Shown here piece by piece: positions 40,590 through 47,014 of a DNA stretch of 47,014 nt. This DNA is from Brevundimonas sp. UBA7506 (GTDB taxonomy: Bacteria > Pseudomonadota > Alphaproteobacteria > Caulobacterales > Caulobacteraceae). The notes below the pieces were generated by a model. It ran no database searches. It was given only the letters and a program-made list of their open reading frames with translations, and was not told the origin of the DNA. Each line of letters begins with the position of its first letter. The first letter of the stretch is position 1. Both the position numbers and the translations under genes were made by a program. The DNA is taken from NCBI RefSeq assembly GCF_002479495.1, contig NZ_DLNQ01000005.1, positions 1 through 47,014 of the forward strand, in the 5' to 3' direction.

Positions 40590-42905
40590 ATGAGGAAGTT
40601 GAAGGGGGTCCTGTATCTCGCGACGGTCGCGCCATGCGCCTTGTTCGCATCGGGCGTGCTGGCGCAGTCGGCGGGGGCGCCGGCGTCGCAGGCGGCCACG
40701 ACCATTGAGGACATCGTCGTGACGGCGCAAAAGCGCGAGCAGGCGGTCAACACCATCCCGCTGGCGATCACCGCGGTGTCGTCGCAGCAACTCGAAAACC
40801 GCGGGATTGAAACCGTCGCCGACCTCCAGAAGGTCGCGCCCGGCTTCAGCTTCGCCGACACGGGCGTCAATGCGCCGGTCTATTCGCTGCGTGGGGTGGG
40901 CTATTTCGACTACAGCCTGGCGGCGGCCCCGGCGGTCAGCGTCTATCTGGATGAGGTGGCCCTACCTTACCCCGCCATGACCCAGGGCGCGATGATTGAT
41001 CTGCAACGCGTCGAGGTTCTGCGCGGCCCTCAGGGCACGCTTTTCGGCCAGAACGCGACCGGCGGCCTGGTCAATTATATTCCAGCTTCGCCGACCGCCG
41101 ATCCCTCCGCGGGCTTCAAGGTCAGCTATGGACGGTTCAATCGCACGGAACTGGAGGGCTATGTCAGCGGCCCGCTCACCGACACCCTTCGCGGACGCCT
41201 GGCGGTCCAAAGCCTCCAGAGCGACGACTGGCAGTACAGCTACACCCGCGACGATTCGACGGGCGCGGCCAACCGGACCAGCGCCCGGGCTTTGCTGGAC
41301 TGGGATCCGACATCCAATCTCTCGGTGACCTTCAACCTGAACGGCTATGTCGACCGCTCGGAGCCGCAGGCGACCCAACTCATCGCCATCACGCCGCTGA
41401 CGCCGGCCCGTGTCCGGCCCGAAGTGGCCAACTATCCGCTGGCCCCGCATGACGCCCGCGCCGCGGACTGGAGCGACCAGCGCGATCCCTTCCGCGACGA
41501 CCGGTTCTGGCAGGCGTCCGCCAAGGCGGTCTGGGACATCAACGACGCTCTGACCCTGACCTCGATCACGGCCTATTCCTCGCTCGACACCAACGACTAC
41601 ATCGACCGTGACGGGATGAGCAACGACAACAGCCAGTATGGACTCGACGGCAGCATCGAGGCCTTTTCGCAAGAGTTGCGGCTGTCTGGCGACACTGATC
41701 GACTGAACTGGGTTCTCGGCGCTTCCTACTCCAGCGCGGACACCGAGGAAAATTCGACGGTCAACATCGAGAGCTCCTCCAACGTCCAGAACAGTTTCGG
41801 GGTGAAGTTCAGCGACGCCTCCAGTCGCGTGAACAATGAGATCAAATCCTCGGCGATCTTCGCTTCCGGAGACTGGAAGCTCACGGATTCCCTCACTCTG
41901 ACCACGGGTCTGCGCTACACCAAGGCCGAACTGGACTTTGTCGGCTGCACCAATGTGACGGAACCGGCTGCGATCCAGGCCTTCTCCAACATCAGCGCCT
42001 TCTTCCGCAACGCCAACGGCCTGCCGCCCGCTCCCTTCATTCCGGTCAACGGCTGCGTGGTTCTGGGGCGGGATTTCCTGGCCACCGAACCGCACAAGAT
42101 CCTGGACGAGGACAATGTGTCGTGGCGCGTCGCCCTCAACTGGGAGGTGGCCGACGACATCAGGTTGTTCGCCTCGACGAGCCGCGGCTACAAGGCCGGC
42201 AATTCCATCACCGTCGCCGGGTCGTTCGACACCCAGTATAATCCGGTCCGCCAGGAAGAGCTGACGGCCTACGAGACCGGAGTCAAAGCCACCCTGTTCG
42301 ATCGAACCATGCAACTGAATGCATCGATCTTCTACTATGACTACATCGACAAGCAGGCGCGGTCCAAGATCGTGGATCCCGTCTTCGGGCCGCTTCAGGC
42401 GCTGGTGAATATCCCGAGCGCCAACGCCAAGGGCGGCGAGATCGAGCTTCAATGGCTGCCCATGACGGGTCTGACAGTCAATGGAGGGCTGGCCTATCTC
42501 GACACCGAGATCGAGGAGTTCATCGGGTTCGATGCGCTTGGCGTACAGAGGGACTTCGCAGGCAAGCCCTTCAGCTTCGCCCCTGAGCTGCAGACCAATC
42601 TTGACCTCGACTATGTCTGGCCGCTTTCCAATGGTCTCGAAGCCTTCGTGGGCGGCAGCGTCGCCTATCGCAGCGACGCGAGCGCCGACTTCGACAGCAA
42701 TCCCCTGTTCGACATCGACGCCTACACCCTGGTGGACGCCCGTCTCGGCGTGACGTCAGCCGACGGCCGCTGGCGGTTTTCGGTCTGGGGCCGCAACCTC
42801 ACGGACGAATACTATTGGCATAGCGTGATCCGCGTCCAAGACTCGGTGGTGCGGGTTGCCGGCCAGCCCCGGACCTATGGGGTTTCCTTGGGCGTCGAGT
42901 TCTAG
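40590..42905 (+). CDS. TonB-dependent outer-membrane receptor 3
   Basis: A 771-residue receptor. Signal peptide: MRKLKGVLYLATVAPCALFA-SGVLA|QS. The plug starts at TIEDIVVTAQKREQAVNTI and contains RGPQGTLFGQNATGG. Then comes a long barrel with NLTDEYYWHSVI, ending YGVSLGVEF with the terminal Phe. ATG 40590 follows a GGGAGG site, with a second purine-rich AAGGG nearby. It is the first gene of the plus-strand unit receptor-MFS-ACAD, opposite the TetR operon. TonB receptors of this kind in alphaproteobacteria often import plant or animal terpenoids and steroids, but the actual ligand cannot be read here. TonB and ExbBD are not in the window. Confidence 0.94.
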   Translation: MRKLKGVLYLATVAPCALFASGVLAQSAGAPASQAATTIEDIVVTAQKREQAVNTIPLAITAVSSQQLENRGIETVADLQKVAPGFSFADTGVNAPVYSLRGVGYFDYSLAAAPAVSVYLDEVALPYPAMTQGAMIDLQRVEVLRGPQGTLFGQNATGGLVNYIPASPTADPSAGFKVSYGRFNRTELEGYVSGPLTDTLRGRLAVQSLQSDDWQYSYTRDDSTGAANRTSARALLDWDPTSNLSVTFNLNGYVDRSEPQATQLIAITPLTPARVRPEVANYPLAPHDARAADWSDQRDPFRDDRFWQASAKAVWDINDALTLTSITAYSSLDTNDYIDRDGMSNDNSQYGLDGSIEAFSQELRLSGDTDRLNWVLGASYSSADTEENSTVNIESSSNVQNSFGVKFSDASSRVNNEIKSSAIFASGDWKLTDSLTLTTGLRYTKAELDFVGCTNVTEPAAIQAFSNISAFFRNANGLPPAPFIPVNGCVVLGRDFLATEPHKILDEDNVSWRVALNWEVADDIRLFASTSRGYKAGNSITVAGSFDTQYNPVRQEELTAYETGVKATLFDRTMQLNASIFYYDYIDKQARSKIVDPVFGPLQALVNIPSANAKGGEIELQWLPMTGLTVNGGLAYLDTEIEEFIGFDALGVQRDFAGKPFSFAPELQTNLDLDYVWPLSNGLEAFVGGSVAYRSDASADFDSNPLFDIDAYTLVDARLGVTSADGRWRFSVWGRNLTDEYYWHSVIRVQDSVVRVAGQPRTYGVSLGVEF

Positions 42906-42927
42906 GTCGGACCTCCTGTTCGCGACC

Positions 42928-42960
42928 ACGGCCCGTGCGCAAGCCGGGCCGTCCTTTCTT
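42928..42960 (+). terminator. Terminator-like hairpin between TonB receptor 3 and MFS transporter 3
   Basis: ACGGCCCG (42928-42935) and CGGGCCGT (42945-42952) make a perfect 8-bp stem with a 9-nt loop, followed by CCTTTCTT. It lies in the 68-bp gap, 13 bases before the MFS start. It probably reduces, but may not abolish, transcription into the transporter and ACAD genes, since no separate promoter fits in the gap. Confidence 0.65.
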
Positions 42961-42973
42961 CTGAGGACAGTCC

Positions 42974-44281
42974 ATGCACGCCCCTGTTCACCCAGCCGCG
43001 CCGCGCGGTCTGACCGGTCTGACCCAGCGGCCCAATTTCGTTCTGGGCCTGCTGATCCTGATCTACACCTTCAATGTTCTGGACCGGCAGATCGTCTCCA
43101 TCCTCGCCCAACCGATCAAGGCCGAGATGGGCCTGTCTGACACCCAGCTTGGCTTGCTTACCGGGCTGGCGTTCGCTCTGTTCTATTCGGTCTTCGGCAT
43201 TCCCGTCGGCTGGATCGCCGATCGTTTCGGGCGCGTACGAACGATGGCCGCCTCCTGCGTCGTGTGGAGCGTCTGCTCCATCGCCTGCGGCTTTTCGCAG
43301 AACTTCGGGCAGATGGCCGCTGCGCGGATGGGCGTCGGGATCGGCGAAGCCGGGGGCGCGCCGCCCTCCTATTCTCTCATATCGGACTATTTCCCGCCCG
43401 AGGCTCGCGCCCAGGCCCTGGGGCTCTTTTCTCTGGGCGCGCCCCTGGGCATCCTGCTGGGAATGACGCTGGGCGGCTGGGCGGCGGTCGAGTTCGGCTG
43501 GCGATCGGCCTTCTATGTGGTCAGTCTTCCCGGCGTCTTTTTCGCCCTTCTGCTCTGGCTTCTCGTCAAGGAACCCCGGACCGGCCGCCTTGACGTTGCG
43601 GCCGCGACAATCGAACCCCAGGCGCCTCTGGGCGTCGCGGTGCGGGAATTCTTCGCGACGCCGTCGCTCTGGCGCGTGGCTGTGGCGGGCGGCTTGTCGG
43701 CCTTTGTGACCTACGGCCTGCTGAACTGGCTACCGTCCTTCCTCATGCGCTCGAAGGGCATGGCCCTGGGCGAGGTCGCCCAGTATCTGGGCTTCGTCAA
43801 TGCAGGGGCCATGGCGCTAGGTCTCTGGTTCGGCGGCCGACTGGCTGATCGCCTTGGACGCCGCAATCCCGCCGCCTACGGCCTCGTGCCTGCGACCAGT
43901 CTGGTCCTGGCTGCCCCGGCCTTTGTGGCGGCGATCATCGCCCCGGGCTGGGCGGCGTCGCTCCTGCTGTTCGCCATCCCGATCGCTCTCAATATCGTCT
44001 TCATGGGGCCGGCTCTCGCCGTGGTCCAGAACGGCGCGAAGCCCGCCAATCGCACGGTGGCCTCGGCCCTGTTTCTATTGATCAATAATCTCGTTGGTCT
44101 GGGCGGCGGGCCGCTGTTCGTCGGCTTCATCAGCGATCTCGCGGCGCCGAGATATGGAGATGGCGCCCTCACGGTCGCCATGCTGTGCTTGACGCCCTTC
44201 TTCCTGCTGGCCGCCACGGCGCACTACATGGTCGCGCGCGCCTTGCGCAAGGAAGCGGCGATCCGAGCGGCGGCTGCATGA
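42974..44281 (+). CDS. MFS transporter 3 (spinster-like)
   Basis: A 435-residue inner-membrane carrier with about 12 helices. FVLGLLILIYTFNVLDRQIV is helix 1, IKAEMGLSDTQLGLLTG follows, WIADRFGRVR is the loop 2-3 signature, and AARMGVGIGEAGGAPPSY is helix 4. ATG 42974 has GAGGAC about six bases upstream. The SDTQ-L motif and charged DRQ in helix 1 are shared with MFS 1 and MFS 2, suggesting paralogues that arose by duplication. Its stop overlaps the ACAD start (ATGA, 44278-44281), which ties import to the first oxidation step. Substrate unknown. Confidence 0.93.
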   Translation: MHAPVHPAAPRGLTGLTQRPNFVLGLLILIYTFNVLDRQIVSILAQPIKAEMGLSDTQLGLLTGLAFALFYSVFGIPVGWIADRFGRVRTMAASCVVWSVCSIACGFSQNFGQMAAARMGVGIGEAGGAPPSYSLISDYFPPEARAQALGLFSLGAPLGILLGMTLGGWAAVEFGWRSAFYVVSLPGVFFALLLWLLVKEPRTGRLDVAAATIEPQAPLGVAVREFFATPSLWRVAVAGGLSAFVTYGLLNWLPSFLMRSKGMALGEVAQYLGFVNAGAMALGLWFGGRLADRLGRRNPAAYGLVPATSLVLAAPAFVAAIIAPGWAASLLLFAIPIALNIVFMGPALAVVQNGAKPANRTVASALFLLINNLVGLGGGPLFVGFISDLAAPRYGDGALTVAMLCLTPFFLLAATAHYMVARALRKEAAIRAAAA

Positions 44282-45405
44282 TTCTCACCGAAACCCAGAC
44301 GATGATCCGCGATGCGGTGAAGACCTTTGTTCGAGACCGTGTGACCCCGTACGCCAGGAAATGGGAGGCCGAGGGCCGATATCCCGAGCCGCTGTTTTCC
44401 GAACTGGCGGCGCTGGGGCTGATGGGCATGACCGCGCCGGGCGTCTATGGCGGCGGGGAGGCGGACTATGTCTCCTATGCGCTCGCCCTGATGGAGCTGG
44501 CGGCGGGCGACGGGGGGCTTTCGACCGTGGTTTCCGTCCACAACGCGCCCGTGGTCGCGGCCCTCCTGAGTGAAGGGTCGGACGACCAGAAGGCCGCCTA
44601 CATGGCCAGGCTGTGCAGCGGCGAGATGATCGGGGCCTTCGCCCTGACGGAATCCGGCGCCGGTTCGGACGCGGCGGCCCTGAGCACGCTGGCCGTCAGG
44701 GAGGCCTCGGCCTGGCGCATTAACGGGTCGAAGCAGTTCATCACCTCCGGTCGGATCGCGGGTCTGACGATCGTCTTCGCCGTGACGAATCCCGCGCGCG
44801 GCAAGAAGGGACTCTCGGCCTTTCTGGTTCCGGCAGGAACGCCGGGTCTTGTGGTCGACAAGGTCGAGCACAAGATGGGGCAATGCGCCTCCGACACCTG
44901 CGCCCTGAAGTTTGATGACATGCTTCTGGACGACGGGCTCCTGCTGGGCGGGGAAGGGGAGGGCTATCGTATCGCGCTCGCCAACCTCGAGACGGGACGG
45001 ATCGGGATCGCCGCCCAGAGTGTCGGCATGGCCCAGGCCGCGCTGGATGCAGCGGTCGTCTACGCCCGTGAGCGGAACACCTTCGGCAAGGCGATCATGG
45101 AGCATCAGGCCGTCGGCTTCCGACTGGCTGACCTGGCCGCTCGGCTCGAGGCGGCCCGCCAGCTCGTCCTTCATGCTGCGGCGACCAAAGACGCGGGCAA
45201 GCCCTGTTTAAAGGAGGCGTCCATGGCCAAGCTGGTGGCGTCGGAAACGGCGGAGGCCGTCTGTTCCGGGGCGATCCAGACACTCGGCGGCTACGGCTAC
45301 CTGGAGGAGTATGGTCTGGCAAAGATCTATCGCGACGTCCGCGTCTGCCAGATCTACGAGGGCACCTCCGATATCCAGCGGATGGTGATCGCCCGCGCTC
45401 TCTGA
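44278..45405 (+). CDS. Acyl-CoA dehydrogenase, canonical SCAD/MCAD type
   Basis: A 375-residue fully canonical ACAD, the only one in the window with the classical active site. It has [15 protein letters not shown] (121-135), [13 protein letters not shown] (152-164), [16 protein letters not shown] (264-279), [19 protein letters not shown] (335-353), and the catalytic Glu361 in [15 protein letters not shown]. Typical for short-chain or 2-methyl branched acyl-CoA. It would pass electrons to the ETF encoded just beyond. ATG 44278 lies within the MFS stop overlap; longer in-frame starts lie within the transporter gene and are rejected. Two hairpins follow at 45406 and 45463. Confidence 0.95.
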   Translation: MILTETQTMIRDAVKTFVRDRVTPYARKWEAEGRYPEPLFSELAALGLMGMTAPGVYGGGEADYVSYALALMELAAGDGGLSTVVSVHNAPVVAALLSEGSDDQKAAYMARLCSGEMIGAFALTESGAGSDAAALSTLAVREASAWRINGSKQFITSGRIAGLTIVFAVTNPARGKKGLSAFLVPAGTPGLVVDKVEHKMGQCASDTCALKFDDMLLDDGLLLGGEGEGYRIALANLETGRIGIAAQSVGMAQAALDAAVVYARERNTFGKAIMEHQAVGFRLADLAARLEAARQLVLHAAATKDAGKPCLKEASMAKLVASETAEAVCSGAIQTLGGYGYLEEYGLAKIYRDVRVCQIYEGTSDIQRMVIARAL

Positions 45406-45500
45406 GGGGCCAAGGGACTTCTTGGCCCCCACTGGCCCGCCGCACGACGTCGGAACTGAGAACGCGCCGGACGGTCTCCCGTCCGGCGCGCTTCATATTC
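45406..45500. terminator. Tandem terminator hairpins between ACAD and ETF genes
   Basis: Directly after the ACAD stop GGGGCCAAG / CTTGGCCCC (45406-45414 and 45421-45429) forms a perfect 9-bp stem with a 6-nt loop. A second, stronger stem of 12 bp (45463-45474 and 45479-45490, centre CGGTCTCCCG) has a 4-nt loop and is followed by CTTCATATT. The convergent genes ACAD and etfA share this block, and the second hairpin may work in both directions. It marks the likely right border of the catabolic island. Confidence 0.8.
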
Positions 45501-45516
45501 AGCGTAGAGGCAGCCC

Positions 45517-46446
45517 TTAACCGAGGGCGGCCATCAGTTCCGGCACGGCGGTCTTGTAGTCGGCGACCAGGCCGTAGTCGGCGACCTGGAAGATCGGGGC
45601 GTCGGCATCCTTGTTGATGGCGACGATGACCTTGGAGTCCTTCATGCCGGCCAGGTGCTGGATGGCGCCCGAGATGCCGATGGCGATGTAGAGGGCCGGG
45701 GCCACGACCTTGCCGGTCTGGCCGACCTGATAGTCGTTGGGGGCGTAGCCTGCGTCGACGGCAGCGCGGCTGGCGCCGATGGCGGCGCCCAGCTTGTCGG
45801 CCAGGGGCTCCATGACGGCGTGGAACTCGTCAGCCGAGCCCAGGGCGCGGCCGCCCGAGACGATGATCTTGGCGGCGCCCAGTTCGGGGCGGTCCGACTT
45901 GACCATTTCCTCAGAGACGAAGGCGGTCTTGGGCGCTTCACCAGCGGCGACGCTCTCGACCGAGGCCGAGCCGCCTTCAGCGGCGGCGGCGAAGGCCGTC
46001 GGGCGCACGGTGATGACCTTCTTGGCGTCGGCGGACTGCACCGTTTCCAGGGCGTTGCCGGCGTAGATCGGACGCACGAAGGTATCAGCCGAGACGACCT
46101 CGACAATGTCCGAGATCGGGGCGACGTCCAGCTTGGCGGCCAGGCGCGGGGCGAAGTTCTTGCCGTCCGTGGTGGCGGGCGACAGGACGGCGTCGTAGCC
46201 AGCGGCCAGCGGCAGGACGGTGGCCTCGACGGCCTCGGCCAGGCCGTGAGCGACGGCGTCGCCCTCGGCCAGCAGGACCTTGCGCACGCCCGTGATCTTG
46301 GCGGCGGCGTCGGCCACGGCTTGAGCGCCTTGGCCCAGGACCAGAACGTCCACGTCCGACGACAGGGCCAGGGCCGCCGTCACGGTCTTGTGGGTGGTGT
46401 CGCGAACGGCCGAGCCGTCATGGTCGGCGATGACGAGAACGGCCAT
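45517..46446 (-). CDS. etfA: Electron-transfer flavoprotein subunit alpha
   Basis: A 309-residue ETF alpha chain. The N-terminal adenine-nucleotide-like domain ([11 protein letters not shown]) is followed by the FAD domain with VSGGRALGS (about 195-203), [20 protein letters not shown] (about 233-252), [10 protein letters not shown] (253-262) and [17 protein letters not shown] (268-284), all FAD contacts in human ETF. With the beta subunit it accepts electrons from ACADs and gives them to ETF-ubiquinone oxidoreductase in the membrane. The beta gene precedes it; TAA and ATG share one base (46446). This is a housekeeping pair, though its place next to nine ACAD genes is fitting. Confidence 0.96.
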   Translation of the reverse strand: MAVLVIADHDGSAVRDTTHKTVTAALALSSDVDVLVLGQGAQAVADAAAKITGVRKVLLAEGDAVAHGLAEAVEATVLPLAAGYDAVLSPATTDGKNFAPRLAAKLDVAPISDIVEVVSADTFVRPIYAGNALETVQSADAKKVITVRPTAFAAAAEGGSASVESVAAGEAPKTAFVSEEMVKSDRPELGAAKIIVSGGRALGSADEFHAVMEPLADKLGAAIGASRAAVDAGYAPNDYQVGQTGKVVAPALYIAIGISGAIQHLAGMKDSKVIVAINKDADAPIFQVADYGLVADYKTAVPELMAALG

Positions 46447-47014
46447 TACAGAACCCCTGCGTCTTTGAGCTTGGAAACCAGTTCGGCCGCGTCGGCGACC
46501 TTGACGCCCGCCGAACGCTTCGGCGGCTCCGTCACCTTCAGAACCTTGAGGCGATCCGCGACATCGACGCCGTAGTCGGCAACCGCCTTGACCGCGATCT
46601 CCTTCTTCTTGGCCTTCATGATGTTGGGCAGGCTGGCGTAGCGGGGGGTGTTCAGGCGCAGGTCCACGGTGACCACGGCCGGCAGGGTCGCCGCCACGGT
46701 CTGCAGACCGCCGTCGACTTCACGCGTCACGGTCGCCTTGCCGCCGTCAATGACCAGCTTGCCGGCGAAGGTGGCTTGCGGCCAGTCCAGCAGGGCGGCC
46801 AGCATCTGACCCACGGCGTTGTTGTCGCCGTCGATGGACTGCTTGCCCATCAGGACCAGGTCCGGCTTCTCCTCGTCCACGACCGCCTTCAGCAGCTTGG
46901 CGACGGCCAGCGGCTCCAGGTCGGCGTCCGACTGGATCAGGACGCCGCGGTCGGCGCCCATGGCGAGGGCCGTGCGGATGGTTTCCTGGGCTTGGGTCAC
47001 GCCGATGGAGACGA
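46446..47014 (-). CDS. etfB: Electron-transfer flavoprotein subunit beta (5' partial)
   Basis: The C-terminal three quarters of the ETF beta chain (189 codons inside the window; the family has about 250, so the N-terminal 60 or so lie beyond the right edge). Motifs: the open frame enters as [11 protein letters not shown], then [33 protein letters not shown], and the beta signature [18 protein letters not shown]. The frame has no ATG near the edge and continues through it; the GTG at 46998-47000 is internal and not a start. It binds AMP and contacts the ACAD partner through its recognition loop. Co-transcribed with etfA. Confidence 0.95.
   Translation of the reverse strand, partial: VSIGVTQAQETIRTALAMGADRGVLIQSDADLEPLAVAKLLKAVVDEEKPDLVLMGKQSIDGDNNAVGQMLAALLDWPQATFAGKLVIDGGKATVTREVDGGLQTVAATLPAVVTVDLRLNTPRYASLPNIMKAKKKEIAVKAVADYGVDVADRLKVLKVTEPPKRSAGVKVADAAELVSKLKDAGVL

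Noticed and set aside
1..47014. CRISPR arrays, tRNA/rRNA genes, insertion sequences, prophage or integrase genes
   Set aside because: No regular spaced repeats, no RNA gene signatures and no transposase, integrase or phage motifs were recognised by reading the sequence and its translations.

Overview
The window is a dense, GC-rich, almost entirely coding stretch of 41 genes (two partial or edge-affected regions aside). The TonB-dependent receptors have plug signatures such as 'DIVVTAQ' and NLTDE-type C-termini, and there are many acyl-CoA dehydrogenases (ACADs), enoyl-CoA hydratases (ECHs) and CaiB/BaiF CoA-transferases. Together with the ETF pair at the right edge, this points to an alphaproteobacterium of the Caulobacterales/Sphingomonadales type; a Brevundimonas/Phenylobacterium-like host is my best guess, from family resemblance only. 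No rRNA, tRNA, CRISPR array, transposase or phage gene is visible.

Layout. (A) 118-5027, minus strand: a five-gene beta-oxidation operon (paired ACADs, ECH, LCAD-type ACAD, SDR). (B) 5449-11576, plus: TonB receptor 1, SDR, MFS transporter 1, a 6PGDH/HIBADH-type dehydrogenase and a MerR regulator. (C) 11658-16222: a double-length CoA-transferase diverging from an IclR regulator, which converges on an alpha/beta-hydrolase-flavin reductase fusion. (D) 16375-22896, plus: two ECHs, TonB receptor 2, an amidohydrolase and MFS transporter 2. (E) 22880-32215: a thiolase-thioesterase-ACAD operon diverging from a six-gene operon (ECH, SCP2-type thiolase, ECH, SDR, acyl-CoA ligase, SDR). (F) 32216-38476, minus: six end-overlapping genes with two more ACAD alpha/beta pairs around a CoA-transferase, plus an SDR. 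(G) 38577-45405: a TetR-MaoC-OB-fold operon diverging from TonB receptor 3, MFS transporter 3 and a SCAD-type ACAD. (H) 45517-47014, minus: electron-transfer flavoprotein, after two strong terminator hairpins.

Functionally the region looks like a catabolic island for one or several hydrophobic carboxylic acids. Proposed flow: outer-membrane uptake by the TonB receptors, inner-membrane movement by the MFS carriers, CoA activation by the ligase or CoA-transferases, dehydrogenation by nine ACAD genes (three as heteromeric alpha/beta pairs of the kind known for steroid side chains), hydration by ECH and MaoC enzymes, oxidation by SDRs, and cleavage by a classical thiolase or by an SCP2-type thiolase-like protein with its likely OB-fold (DUF35) partner. 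ETF would take the electrons from the ACADs. The substrate cannot be read from the sequence; no ring-hydroxylating oxygenase or P450 lies inside the window.

The most interesting signal is a family of 18-bp imperfect palindromes (pattern CTAAC-nnnCGnnn-GNNAG) in at least five promoter regions spread over 26 kb: 14117, 26158, 27024, 38531 and a pair at 40480/40504. The last pair lies directly upstream of the only TetR gene. They suggest one TetR regulon uniting regions C and E-G. Also notable are three TonB-receptor/MFS modules each split by a strong hairpin, a tandem CoA-transferase whose first half lacks the catalytic Asp, a hydrolase-flavin reductase fusion lacking its nucleophile Ser, and two SDRs lacking the catalytic Tyr.
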